Positions 1 to 8,478 of a DNA stretch of 38,151 nt are shown here, piece by piece. The stretch is from contig CAJINA010000041.1 of the NCBI GenBank assembly GCA_905176665.1, forward strand, positions 1 through 38,151, written 5' to 3'. Source of the DNA: Olavius algarvensis Delta 4 endosymbiont (GTDB lineage: Bacteria > Desulfobacterota > Desulfobacteria > Desulfobacterales > CAJINA01). The stretch's first letter is position 1; every line of letters starts with the position of its first letter. A model generated the notes under the pieces. It was not told where the DNA came from, searched no databases, and saw only the letters and a program-made list of their open reading frames with translations. Position numbers and translations under genes: made by a program.

Positions 1-75
1 GAGACATGGTTTTGCCTTTGTGCTTTGATGGCGAAGCCCCTCTCTGGGCCAGGATTCTTTACGTGGAGAGTGGCG

Positions 76-567
76 CTAACCATATTCTTTGCTGGACAAT
101 TTATTGGTCGGATCGTTTTCGCTTAGCATCTTTTCCAAAACTTCCCGTTCCGGCAAGTTCGGCAGGCGACCGATCAGATACGCATGGCCAACCTGCTCAT
201 CTGCCTGGTTTGTAAAGATGGCCTCTGCTGCGGCACGCATGCGTTCATCAATGCTGGTGATGGTTACTTTGCAGTGGATCGTATCGTCGAAATAGACGGG
301 TTTAAGAAATTTGAAATCCATTCCGGTAGCCAACCAGCCAACCTGTCCGCCAAACTCGCAAATCATCGAACCAACCAGCAGGCCGTGACAGATCAGACCT
401 TTGAATCCCTTCTGGTCGGTCCACCGGGTATCGTAATGTACCGGATTGTAATCTCTGGTCAGATCGCCAAATTGAATGGTGTCTTCTTCGGTGAATGTAC
501 GCGTAATGCTGAATGAATCCCCTGCGGCAAGCCCTTGCACGGCATTTAACCTGATTGGATTTGGCAT
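76..567 (-). CDS. MaoC-like (R)-enoyl-CoA hydratase family protein
   Basis: A 163-residue protein of the hot-dog-fold MaoC family, whose members hydrate trans-2-enoyl-CoA to (R)-3-hydroxyacyl-CoA in the cytoplasm. The sequence shows the hydratase motif region TRDYNPVHYD (catalytic Asp and His five residues apart), followed by KGLICHGLLVGSM, the usual GxxxHG helix. The length fits a stand-alone single hot-dog domain. It begins at an ATG (reading MPNPIRLNAVQG). The next gene upstream on this strand (VOC family) is more than 350 bp away, so it is probably transcribed alone. The true acyl substrate cannot be told from sequence. Confidence 0.85.
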   Translation of the reverse strand: MPNPIRLNAVQGLAAGDSFSITRTFTEEDTIQFGDLTRDYNPVHYDTRWTDQKGFKGLICHGLLVGSMICEFGGQVGWLATGMDFKFLKPVYFDDTIHCKVTITSIDERMRAAAEAIFTNQADEQVGHAYLIGRLPNLPEREVLEKMLSENDPTNKLSSKEYG

Positions 568-738
568 GATCTACCCCTATTAAATTTCGAAATAAGAAGC
601 ACGAAGATCGAAACAAATTCGAAATCCAAATGACCAAATGACACAAACAGAGGCTCATCTGTTATCATAACACAGAGTATGAGCCAATCAGTCTTCGCCA
701 ATGGCTACGCCCGACATGAAGGCGGTTTAAAAATGCTT

Positions 739-934
739 TTAGAAGCGATCTCAAAAAACGGATTTTGGTTCAAGGTCAAGGCGGGCGCTTCATTCGAACC
801 GGAGGAATACTATCGTATTTTGAGGATTTGGTCCGCCCTACAATTAGTAGTATTCTTTACGGAGGCGATTTACTCGCCAATTTAGCGTCCAACGCCGAGA
901 TTGGGCTAAAAGACTTTTTTGAGATGGCTTCTAA
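739..934. repeat. MITE-like element with ~20-bp terminal inverted repeats
   Basis: The ends at 739-758 and 915-934 are inverted copies of each other over 20 bp with one mismatch; the shared core is ATCTCAAAAAA. The 196-bp interior has no convincing ORF but is full of smaller dyads: GAATACTA (about 805-812) with TAGTATTC (about 848-855), GGCGA/TCGCC near 863-877, and a hairpin at 881-910. The right end overlaps the stop codon of the VOC gene (931-933). I see no clear target-site duplication. It could be a non-autonomous mobile element or a structured RNA or terminator region. Confidence 0.5.
881..920 (+). terminator. Hairpin plus T-run, terminator-like
   Basis: TTTAGC at 881-886 pairs with GCTAAA at 905-910, and CCAA at 889-892 pairs with TTGG at 901-904, giving a 10-bp stem with a two-base bulge. 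Six T follow at 915-920. On the plus strand this resembles an intrinsic terminator, although no plus-strand gene is recognised upstream. It lies inside the inverted-repeat element at 739-934. Confidence 0.35.
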
Positions 935-1302
935 TCTCGTACTGGGACTACCTCCAGCCAATACCCGTCGGGATCGTTGATGAAATAAATGCCCATGGCC
1001 TCATTCTCATAACAGATGCAGCCCATTTCCTTGTGCAGGGCATGCGCGGCATCAAAATCGGGGGTCCTGAAGGCCACATGGAATTCCTCGTCCCCGAGGT
1101 CATAGGGTTCTTTCTGGGACTCAAGCCAGGTCAGTTCCAGCTTGTTGGCCGTGGTACCATCACCCAAAAAGACAATGATATAACTGCCGTCATCGGCGAC
1201 CGAACGGCGCTCCTCTTTCAAGCCGAGCGCCTTGTCGTAAAAGGCCAGGCTTTTATCCAGATCCAGTACATTGATGTTGAAATGGTCGATGGTGAATTTC
1301 AT
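931..1302 (-). CDS. VOC/glyoxalase family protein
   Basis: A 123-residue vicinal-oxygen-chelate protein, the size of a lactoylglutathione lyase (GloA-like) monomer. The paired beta-alpha-beta repeats and likely metal ligands are visible: His7 in IDHFNIN, Glu in NKLELTW, His in EFHVAF and Glu in GYWLEVV near the C-terminus. These four ligands are those expected of a metal-dependent VOC enzyme. The ATG follows a GGGAG ribosome-binding site. The substrate is uncertain because many VOC families share this scaffold. Confidence 0.85.
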   Translation of the reverse strand: MKFTIDHFNINVLDLDKSLAFYDKALGLKEERRSVADDGSYIIVFLGDGTTANKLELTWLESQKEPYDLGDEEFHVAFRTPDFDAAHALHKEMGCICYENEAMGIYFINDPDGYWLEVVPVRD

Positions 1303-1380
1303 GGCAAACTCCCTATTCTGAAATTTTTAATTGGCTTGAAAAATAAGAATGAAAAAGTCTCGGGTCAAATTAGGCGTCAT

Positions 1381-2283
1381 CTAAGCTTCCAACACTGCCC
1401 CTACTGTCCCAAAAAAGAAGCGCTCTTGCAATCTGGCGTGAAGCATTGACGCTTTGACCAACCCGGTGCAGTGAGACACACCCAAAAGATCGATCTGGTA
1501 GCGATCGAGCACGTTTACCGTCTCCTCGAACTGCGCGTCGTCGCTGAATCCAAGATGGGTCCCGCCGATGATGGCGTGGATGCGGTCCTTGTTCATTTTC
1601 TCCAGGGCATAGTCGATGATATTGATCAAGCCGGCATGGGCACACCCCAGGATAATGACCAGGCCTTTTTTGGAATCGATGATGAGAGATAGGTCGTCGT
1701 TGATGGGGTCGGGTTGGATGGTATTGCCATCCGGTAAAATGGCAGACATCTTGTCATCGCCCTTTTCGAAGGCGCCCTTGCGGGGGATCTCGCCGGTCAG
1801 GTAGACGCCGGGACCCACCTCCACCAGGTCGACGCCCAAACGAAACTGCGCACCCAGACCTTCGAGGTAGGGGCGCCGGAAGGGGATGCCGACAAAGCGG
1901 GTTTCTCCCTCGGAAGACCATACTCGCCGGGTGAACATGTCCGGGTGACCAAACACATCTACCGCGCCCCTGATCTTGAGTACCGCGGGCAGGCCGCCGG
2001 TGTGGTCGTAGTGTCCGTGGCTTATCATGATTACCCTGATACTTGCCAGATCCTTGCCAAGAGCCAGGGCGTTCTGTGTGATGGCGAACCCCTGACCGGT
2101 GTCGAAAAGGTAGTTACCCTGCTCCGTTTCCACGAAACAGGCAAACCCATGCTCCCCGATTACCCCGAAGGGCACGCCTACCGAGTTTTCACAAAGGATG
2201 GTCAGTTTTGTTTGCACAACGGTATTTCCAATTCCGCGGGCAGTTTTGGATGGATACCCTATAAAAAAGCAGGGCGCCTTCAC
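1381..2283 (-). CDS. Metallo-beta-lactamase fold hydrolase (COG1237 type)
   Basis: About 300 residues with the zinc-binding motif SHGHYDHTGG and later motifs typical of the COG1237 branch: NDDLSLII, GCAHAGLINI, GGTHLGF and a final SHCTG. This branch includes proteins annotated as dihydropterin-ribofuranosylaminobenzene phosphate synthases, but most members have no proven substrate. The longest frame starts at a GTG at 2283 without a clear ribosome-binding site. The domain itself begins around LTILCEN, so an internal GTG near 2217 is a plausible alternative start. Confidence 0.8.
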   Translation of the reverse strand: MKAPCFFIGYPSKTARGIGNTVVQTKLTILCENSVGVPFGVIGEHGFACFVETEQGNYLFDTGQGFAITQNALALGKDLASIRVIMISHGHYDHTGGLPAVLKIRGAVDVFGHPDMFTRRVWSSEGETRFVGIPFRRPYLEGLGAQFRLGVDLVEVGPGVYLTGEIPRKGAFEKGDDKMSAILPDGNTIQPDPINDDLSLIIDSKKGLVIILGCAHAGLINIIDYALEKMNKDRIHAIIGGTHLGFSDDAQFEETVNVLDRYQIDLLGVSHCTGLVKASMLHARLQERFFFGTVGAVLEA

Positions 2284-2468
2284 GAGGGCGCATGACCTCT
2301 CTTTTAGCAGATACCCTGGTCATATCGCAAGTCTCTCAGGTCAGCGATAACGGCAATTACAATAGGGCCGTGGTGACTGGTACAAATTGAAATTGCGTTT
2401 TGCATTACCAAAGGGCAGGGAAAGCCACCTGGTTTTTCTGGCTACTATCTATTGGTATATACAGCGGG

Positions 2469-2921
2469 TTAATCGTTAGCGGCTGCTTTTGAAATCCCCG
2501 CTAAGACCTTTTCTACTTTGGCAATGACTTTTTCACAGCCGGAGACGGCATGCCGTTTTTCCAGGTACCGCGGATTATTGTATGAGATCCAGACCTCGTC
2601 CTTTTCATTGGCCCAGACCAATGCCTTTTGGGGTAAATCAATCGCAATCGATTGCTGGCATTTCATTAGCGGGCTGCCCACTTTTGGATTACCGAAGATG
2701 ATTAATTCCGTATCCGGGATGCCGATGCCGATCTTGCCGGCAGCTTCGGAGTGCTTTATCCGGTTGAATACTGTCATGCCCTTATTCTTTAATATATTCT
2801 CCATCCGGTCGGCTGTTTCCTTTACCGTAAAGGTGCTGCGAACATTGACCACACCTTCCGCGGCCCACAGATGCATTGGTATAACTACGAACAACAGTAT
2901 GGCTGCAATAAATTTTTTCAT
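2469..2921 (-). CDS. Exported DUF302 family protein
   Basis: A 150-residue protein with a clear Sec signal peptide (MKKFIAAILLFVVIPMHLWA, cleavage probably after AWA/AEG). The mature part matches the DUF302 layout: a TVKETADRMENILKNKGM helix, a NRIKHSEAAGKIG segment, the LIIFGNPKVGSPLM motif and a C-terminal EVWISYNNPRYL strand. DUF302 proteins are small secreted or periplasmic proteins of unknown role. Spacing to both neighbours suggests a single-gene transcript. Confidence 0.8.
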   Translation of the reverse strand: MKKFIAAILLFVVIPMHLWAAEGVVNVRSTFTVKETADRMENILKNKGMTVFNRIKHSEAAGKIGIGIPDTELIIFGNPKVGSPLMKCQQSIAIDLPQKALVWANEKDEVWISYNNPRYLEKRHAVSGCEKVIAKVEKVLAGISKAAAND

Positions 2922-3066
2922 AGCATTTTCCTATTTAAGGTCTATTATCATTAGGTTGATAACACGATTTTAGCGCAGGGTTACTGGCAAAACACGGATA
3001 GCAATACATTACGCACAGAATCACCCGTGTCAAAAACAGCCTGAGCACGAGGTTCGCCCCAAGGGG

Positions 3067-3187
3067 CGTTTAGAAGCGATTTGTTCTTAAATTTAGGACG
3101 GTTAGTAATAACTCTTGGCGATGAAGTTGGGTCTATATGCAGGCGCATGCGGGGTCATTTTACGAATCGCCAATTTTTAAGCGTTAT
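3067..3187. repeat. Possible diverged relative of the 739-934 element
   Basis: TTAGAAGCGAT at 3070-3080 repeats the outer end of the element at 739. Further on, GGCGATG near 3117 and AATCGCCAATTT near 3164 resemble the GGCGATTTACTCGCCAATTT stem of that element. The rest of this 255-bp intergenic stretch (2922-3176) shows nothing else. The similarity is patchy and was judged by eye. Confidence 0.2.
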
Positions 3188-4388
3188 CAAGTCTGACGGC
3201 TTTAAACAATTCTCCGGTGAAATCTGGTTCGGCACTCATGATGCGTTTCCAGCTTGGCACAAAGGGGGTTTGCATGGGATTGGCGAGAAACTCCTCGCCG
3301 GCCGTGTAGATATTGCGGGCGAAAAGGTCTAACGTGGCTTCTTCTCTATCAATATCCACCTCCAGGCCGTTGATCGATGCATCGGCATAGTAGCTGCTGA
3401 CCATTTCCAGCGCTTTGCGGAAATAGGTGGCCTTTATGGAGCGGAAGGTTCCCTTGGAAAAAATGATACCATAGCTTGCCAGCTTAACGAAAATAGCCTT
3501 TGAAATCTCAATGCTCATTTTCGAGAGTCCCGCATTGGGATCATCCGCGGAAACCGTCTGGTGCTTGTGATCGTAGCGATCGGCGATGTCGACCTGGCAG
3601 ATATTTGAAATGGATGTATTGCGAAGCACCTCCGATAAGATGCCAACTTCCAATCCCCAGTCACTGGGTATCCGGATGCTTTCGGCCAGACTGGTGCGCA
3701 TGGCAAATTCCCCGGCCAACGCATACCGAAAGCTGTCCAGGTATTCGAGGTATTCAATATTGCCGAAGAATGCTTTCAAGGTTTTAAGCAGGGGGTTGAT
3801 CAATAGCCGGGTGACCCGGCCTGACAAGTGATCCGCGGTAGCCCGAAAGTAGTAACCTTTGCAAAAAATGTAATCAAAATCAGGATTGGCGATGGGATAG
3901 AGCAGGCGCGCCAGGAGTTGGCGATTATACGTGAGAATATCGCAATCGTGCAATGCAATCGCCTGGGCCTGCCCAGAAGCCAGAGCATAGCCAATGCAAT
4001 ACCAGGCGTTGCGTCCTTTGCCCAGTTCCAGGGGGGCCAGTTTTTTCTCCTTTAAACGGGCATCCAATGCTTTTAGCCTGGGGCCGTCATTCCATAGGAT
4101 GCGATGGCGCTGAGGCAGGCGCCCAAAATATTTTCGGGCATACTCAAATTGCTTTTCATCGGCCCGGTCCAGACCGATAATGATTTCATCAAGATAGGGC
4201 ACCCGGGACAACTCTTCCAAAATGTGCCCCAGAGCCGGACCTTCCAATTCGGAAAATAGCGACGGGAGGATAAGCGTCATGGGGCACTTTTGCGAAAACT
4301 TTTCAAGGCTGCCTTCCAGGTCCTCCAGGGAGCGGGTCCTGAAATTGTGCAGTGTGGTAACATTTCCATTTTGATAAAAATCGCCCAT
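3177..4388 (-). CDS. GT81-like glycosyltransferase (glucosyl-3-phosphoglycerate synthase-like)
   Basis: A 403-residue GT-A fold glycosyltransferase resembling the GpgS/GT81 group, which transfers a hexose from a nucleotide sugar to 3-phosphoglycerate in compatible-solute synthesis. Visible are MTLILPSLFSELEGPALGHIL (nucleotide-binding first strand), YLDEIIIGLDRAD, GKGRNAWYCIGYAL and the metal-binding DCD in ALHDCDILTYNR. SDWGLEVGIL and the later DRYDHKHQ region are also typical of the group. It ends 21 bp upstream of the region encoding the next minus-strand gene's stop, so it probably shares a transcript with the cysteine-synthase-like gene at 4410-5375. The acceptor is inferred, not shown. 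Confidence 0.75.
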   Translation of the reverse strand: MGDFYQNGNVTTLHNFRTRSLEDLEGSLEKFSQKCPMTLILPSLFSELEGPALGHILEELSRVPYLDEIIIGLDRADEKQFEYARKYFGRLPQRHRILWNDGPRLKALDARLKEKKLAPLELGKGRNAWYCIGYALASGQAQAIALHDCDILTYNRQLLARLLYPIANPDFDYIFCKGYYFRATADHLSGRVTRLLINPLLKTLKAFFGNIEYLEYLDSFRYALAGEFAMRTSLAESIRIPSDWGLEVGILSEVLRNTSISNICQVDIADRYDHKHQTVSADDPNAGLSKMSIEISKAIFVKLASYGIIFSKGTFRSIKATYFRKALEMVSSYYADASINGLEVDIDREEATLDLFARNIYTAGEEFLANPMQTPFVPSWKRIMSAEPDFTGELFKAVRLDNA

Positions 4389-4409
4389 GGGGCCTCCTGG
4401 CTGAATTGA

Positions 4410-5375
4410 TTATTTCCACAAATCAGTACTGAGATATTTTAAACCCGAGTCACACATGATCACCGCGATGGTTTTTCCCGGGAACGACGTTTTCAGCAAC
4501 TTCAAGGCGGTGGCTACATTAGCGCCGGATGAGAATCCGGCAAAGATACCTTCTTCACGGGCCAGTCGGCGGGCAACGTCGATGGCTTCGTCATCCGAAA
4601 CCTGTAAGTGGCCGTCAATGTGCGCTTGCTTGACCATGGACAGATCGGCCATGGTATAGCCGCCGCCTTGGATACGATGATTGGGATGGACAACCTCCTC
4701 GCCTGCCAGGACTGCGGCACCCTCCGGTTCAACAATGAAGCATTTGATATCGGGATTGTGCTCCTTGAAGGCTGGCGCACAGCCGGCAAAAGATCCGCCG
4801 GTGCCGACGAAATCGCAGAACGCATCGATATTGCCACCGGATTGTTTTATGAATTCCGGTCCGGTGTGCAAATAGTGAGCGCGGAAATTTCCCTTCAGGC
4901 GGAACTGGTCGGCTCGAAAAGCACCGCGCGCGGCCACAATCCGTCTGGCCTCCTTCGCAACCAGTTCCAGATCCTCGCCGGAAACTTCACCGACTTTCGA
5001 ACCGGGCAACTGGTCCACCAGGATTACCTCGGCCCCCAGGGCCGCCATCATGCGGGCCCGTTCCATGGAATTGCCTTTGGACATGACGGCCACGAATGGG
5101 TATCCTTTCAGACCGCAGACAATCGCCAAACCAGTCCCGGTATTGCCGCTGGTCAACTCGACGACTGTCTGGCCCCTTCGCAATTCCCCGCTTGCTTCGG
5201 CATCTTCGATCATTTGCCGGGCAATGCGGTCCTTCTTTGAAAAGCCGGGATTCAGGTAATCCAGCTTGGCCAGAATGCGGCCATCGCTATCTTTTGTGAG
5301 CCGGGATAGTTCCACGACCGGTGTATTGCCGATTGCATCCAGGGCCGAAGGTAAAATTGTGTCGGCGAATGTCAT
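4410..5375 (-). CDS. Cysteine synthase-family PLP enzyme
   Basis: A 321-residue fold-type II PLP enzyme of the O-acetylserine sulfhydrylase / cystathionine beta-synthase family. The Schiff-base lysine is Lys48 in NPGFSKKDR, the substrate loop is TSGNTGTGLA, the phosphate-binding loop is GTGGSFAG, and the C-terminal CDSGLKYLST supplies the Ser contacting the PLP nitrogen. Compared with CysK, the usual NPxGSxKDR carries GFSK, so an activity other than cysteine synthesis is possible. It is followed 21 bp later by the GT81-like gene. Confidence 0.85.
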   Translation of the reverse strand: MTFADTILPSALDAIGNTPVVELSRLTKDSDGRILAKLDYLNPGFSKKDRIARQMIEDAEASGELRRGQTVVELTSGNTGTGLAIVCGLKGYPFVAVMSKGNSMERARMMAALGAEVILVDQLPGSKVGEVSGEDLELVAKEARRIVAARGAFRADQFRLKGNFRAHYLHTGPEFIKQSGGNIDAFCDFVGTGGSFAGCAPAFKEHNPDIKCFIVEPEGAAVLAGEEVVHPNHRIQGGGYTMADLSMVKQAHIDGHLQVSDDEAIDVARRLAREEGIFAGFSSGANVATALKLLKTSFPGKTIAVIMCDSGLKYLSTDLWK

Positions 5376-5582
5376 GCGAGGATCCTTGTTCTTGAAATGT
5401 ATCTTGTTGATAGGTCACCGTTCCTACTATCGAAAAGATGGTAAAATGTCAATTGATTCTATATAGTTAAGGCTGCTGGCAAAGGTTACGGCATCGGATT
5501 GCGACGAAATCTGACTGGCGCCGGGTTCGGATTGCTGGTATCGAATCAGAAGTGAAAGTTTTTTTACCAGGGAGGTTTGGAG

Positions 5583-6692
5583 TTGAAAAATGAGCGTTTA
5601 CTGGCTGAGCGTTTAAACCGGATTTCAACGGCAGTGGCTCTTGAAAAACCTGACCGTGTACCGGTGGTACTTGAATATTCGGGATTCGCCGCTTACGTGA
5701 CCGGAACCCCCATGTCCGCCTTTTTAGCGTCGCCCGCCAAAAACCTGGAAACCATGATCCAGGCCTATCACCAGGTGGCCGGGGGTGATGCCATCAACTA
5801 TGGGGCGTTCTGGCCCTATGGCCTTTGCTATGACTACCTTTCGAAGGTCCGCGTGCCGGGCGTGGACCTACCGGACAATGAAATGTGGCAGGTCGTCGAG
5901 ACTGAACTGATGACCAGGGCCGATTATGATCGTCTCTTGAATATAGGCTGGCCTGAATTTTTTAGTGAGTTTATGGCCCAAAGAATTCTGGATGATGTGC
6001 CTGCGGAATACCTGCCGCCGTATAGAAAATCACCGGATGTCAAAGGATCCTGGGCCAGGGAGGGGGTTCCGGTTTTAAGCGGTGGCGATGTGACCACCCC
6101 GTATGAATTGCTCTGCGGCTCCCGCTCGCTGATGAAATTCTCGCGAGACCTGTTTGAGATACCGGAGAAGGTGATTGCCGTCATGGATGCCATCGTGCCG
6201 CATCTTGCCGGCGATACCATCCAGCGCGCCAAACGTCACGGATACCCGCTTGTCTGGGTCGGTGGCTGGCGAACGGCGCCGAGCATGTTGTCCCCGGACA
6301 TGTGGCAGCGCTTTGTCTGGCCCTATTTCAGCCGGTTGGTCCGCGAGGTTGTCGATTCCGGGTTGATTGCCTTGCTCCACCTGGACTCGAACTGGGCCCG
6401 GGAACTGGAACGCTTCAAAGACCTTCCCCGGCGGCGGTGCATCCTGGCACTTGACGGCGAAACCGACATATTCAAGGCCAAGGAGGTTTTGGGCGATCAC
6501 ATGTGCATTATGGGAGATGTCTCAGCCGCGATGTTGTATTTGGATATGCCGGATAAGGTCTACGCGTATTGCTCAAAACTCATTCACGAAATAGGGCCGG
6601 AAGGCTTCATCCTCCAATCGGGGTGTGACATTCCGGCCAATGCCAGGTTGGAAAATGTCAAGGCGATGGTAGCGGCCGCCATGGATAGTTAG
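5583..6692 (+). CDS. Uroporphyrinogen decarboxylase (URO-D)-family protein
   Basis: A protein of about 369 residues of the COG0407 family, which includes true HemE and the MtaA/MtbA-type corrinoid methyltransferases. The TIM-barrel landmarks KPDRVPVVLEYSGF, GGDVTTPYELL, HLDSNWARELERF, LALDGETDIFKAKEVLG and the C-terminal GFILQSGCDIPANA are visible. The final SGCDIP Cys sits where zinc-binding methyltransferase members have a Cys. I place the start at a TTG at 5583 because GGGAGG (5570-5575) lies 7 nt upstream; the TTG at 5577 is too close to it. No HemE-like context exists, so a methyl-transfer role is more likely than heme synthesis. Confidence 0.8.
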   Translation: MKNERLLAERLNRISTAVALEKPDRVPVVLEYSGFAAYVTGTPMSAFLASPAKNLETMIQAYHQVAGGDAINYGAFWPYGLCYDYLSKVRVPGVDLPDNEMWQVVETELMTRADYDRLLNIGWPEFFSEFMAQRILDDVPAEYLPPYRKSPDVKGSWAREGVPVLSGGDVTTPYELLCGSRSLMKFSRDLFEIPEKVIAVMDAIVPHLAGDTIQRAKRHGYPLVWVGGWRTAPSMLSPDMWQRFVWPYFSRLVREVVDSGLIALLHLDSNWARELERFKDLPRRRCILALDGETDIFKAKEVLGDHMCIMGDVSAAMLYLDMPDKVYAYCSKLIHEIGPEGFILQSGCDIPANARLENVKAMVAAAMDS

Positions 6693-6811
6693 GTCAGACC
6701 TCCTGTCCGCGTAATAGGCTGTTGCTACAAATTGAATTCTCACCGAACCTGAAATTCGCCTGTGCTTCAATTCTCAACCGCATATCCATCGGGCTTGGAA
6801 ACATTTCCCAA

Positions 6812-7336
6812 TCAAAGGCGTGTCCAGGTTTCCGAATTGTCGCTTTTGTGAAGCAGTGGCGTGATTCGATTCAGTTCGAGGGAAACGTTGCAAGGTGCTT
6901 GGAAAAGCGGTTTGATGCTCATAATGCCGGACGTGCGCATGCCCTGAAACACCCGGGAGGCGGTCGAATCGATAGAATCCTGAACGGTGTCGACGGCGGC
7001 TTCGCAGCCCATGACGAGGACCGCATCATAGTTCCGGGCGACCTTACTGAGTTTCCGTCGTCTTCTGCTTGTCCACATGCATACAACAAACTGGTGGGGC
7101 AGGTAGCTTTTGAATACATCGGTTTTGAGGCCCTTGCTTTTCAGATTGGCTTGTACCGTATCCAGATAGTGTTCATAAGAAGGGGTTTTCAGGAAGCTTG
7201 AGAAAAATTTGAAATAGGGCGCCTGCCGACTCACCGCCAGGCTGGCCGCAGGGCAGAAGCGGCAAGGGACGATTAAAACGGATTTGAATTTCGCAAGTTC
7301 CGAAAAATCCTTGATAGCGTTCAAATAAACCGGCAT
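6812..7336 (-). CDS. Stand-alone MetV N-domain-like protein
   Basis: A 174-residue protein without a firm family name. Its layout resembles the N-terminal part of MetV: a SVLIVPCRFCPAA opening like the ILGCNECVTV of MetV at 31521, and later NYDAVLVMGCEAAVD then FQGMRTSGIMS, matching YDAIVSLACGVGV then LPGVNTTFLG. The C-terminal cysteine cluster of MetV is absent. The ATG follows an AGAGGTG ribosome-binding site. It lies 42 bp downstream of the DGC-type gene, so the two probably form one transcript. The function is unknown; the MetV likeness was judged by eye. Confidence 0.55.
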   Translation of the reverse strand: MPVYLNAIKDFSELAKFKSVLIVPCRFCPAASLAVSRQAPYFKFFSSFLKTPSYEHYLDTVQANLKSKGLKTDVFKSYLPHQFVVCMWTSRRRRKLSKVARNYDAVLVMGCEAAVDTVQDSIDSTASRVFQGMRTSGIMSIKPLFQAPCNVSLELNRITPLLHKSDNSETWTRL

Positions 7337-7378
7337 TTTTTCACCTCTATCTTCCCAATAGTGACGTCAGGGGCGCAA

Positions 7379-7905
7379 TTATCCGCCGCAGGCAGAGCAG
7401 GCACTGGACGCCTCACAGGTGGACACCTCGGTATGCCCCGGGTTTTCAAGGCTGTCCAGGACCCGGGCAGCTACGGATTGCGCTACCTCCTGACGCTCTT
7501 TTTCCGGCACCGCTTCGTAATTGAAAACATCCGTATACTTATTGTAGTGGGCGAGCGCGTCGAACTGGACCAACTTGTCCTTGGTGATAATGTTTTCCAG
7601 GATACGCCATGGCACCTTAGAAAGCAGCCGTCGATCAGGACAACTTTTTCAGCTGCCTTTATCCAGCGGGCAATGGCGGAGTCAGGCACCGTGATCAACT
7701 CACCGTGGCACCCCCGCCCGTAGGCTTCATTTTGTGCAATCATATTGGCGGCCAGTCTGGCGATTTCACCGCGGATGCAAGCACCCTCACAGGACAGAAC
7801 CGGAATCTTCAACTCGCGGTGGTTCTTTTGACCGGTTCGCTCTCCAATTGGACAAACGGCCCGGGTAGTGCTCACCTCTATGGTTGCTTGGGTTTCAACG
7901 ATCAT
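7379..7905 (-). pseudogene. DGC-domain putative zinc-binding protein, frameshifted
   Basis: The first part runs from an ATG at 7905 (behind AGGAGGT) through AVCPIGERTG, LSCEGACIRGEIA, GCHGELITVPDSA and KVVLIDGCFLRCHG, the DGC motif of a small cysteine-rich family. The frame then turns into nonsense. The proper continuation RILENIITKDKLVQFDAL, ending in a Cys-rich tail (CEASSACSACGG), is in the adjacent frame. One missing base at about 7606 (GGCGTATC instead of GGCCGTATC on the coding strand) explains it. No slippery heptamer is seen, so this is a real mutation or a sequencing error. Neighbours are a SHOCT protein upstream and the MetV-like protein downstream. Confidence 0.75.
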
Positions 7906-7933
7906 TTCAGACCTCCTATTTTTGTCGGTACAA

Positions 7934-8200
7934 TCATTGATTAGTCGGCTCTTTGGTTTCGTCCAAAACTCTTTTTTTCTCTTCGTATTCATCCGTGTCG
8001 ATTTCACCACTAGCATACCGCCGGTCCAAGATGCCCCGCGCAGATTCCGTATTCTCGGCGTGTCGGCTGTAGTAGGAACGCGGTCCGCAACCGCACATCG
8101 TGGTGCCCCAGCGGCCTCGCATCATGAAAAAGCAAAGGACCATCATTATAATGGGAAATAGCCACCACCAGGAAAAAGTGCATGCTTCTGGCCAGTACAT
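7934..8200 (-). CDS. Small membrane protein with C-terminal SHOCT domain
   Basis: An 88-residue protein: a single membrane segment near the N-terminus (WWWLFPIIMMVLCFFMM), a short CGCG cysteine pair, then ARGILDRRYASGEIDTDEYEEKK, the signature of the SHOCT domain. I choose the ATG at 8200 because GGAGGTG lies directly upstream; a longer reading frame starts at 8230. It is the first gene of a minus-strand group with the DGC and MetV-like genes. SHOCT proteins are usually small membrane or oligomerising proteins of unknown role. Confidence 0.75.
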   Translation of the reverse strand: MYWPEACTFSWWWLFPIIMMVLCFFMMRGRWGTTMCGCGPRSYYSRHAENTESARGILDRRYASGEIDTDEYEEKKRVLDETKEPTNQ

Positions 8201-8478
8201 ATTTTCACCTCCTTGTAGCTGTTGTCGCAACGTTGGTTATTGTCATGTAAATCAATTTTTCCCGTTAGACGAAACCGATGCCAAAAAGGTTACACTTTTA
8301 TCAATCTTTTGATGCCTGCTCCGGTGGGGGTGTTTGGGGTAAAGATCGCTTGGGTATAGTATTCGCGGCTTGAACATCAGTTGCAGTCTGATAAAAGCGG
8401 ATTGTATTCAGGGGGGATTTTTGAAAGAATAGGTCCTACATCCATTTTAAACCAAGGGGTAATCAAGGGGTCAAAAAA

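Noticed and set aside
780..815. tRNA-like T-arm (GGTTCGAAT on the minus strand)
   Set aside because: No acceptor, D or anticodon arms are present around it.
679..980. Small plus-strand ORFs (68 and 71 residues)
   Set aside because: They overlap the inverted-repeat element, show no family motifs and have no ribosome-binding site.
7600..7612. Programmed -1 frameshift in the DGC gene
   Set aside because: No slippery heptamer or downstream structure is evident; a simple base loss explains it.
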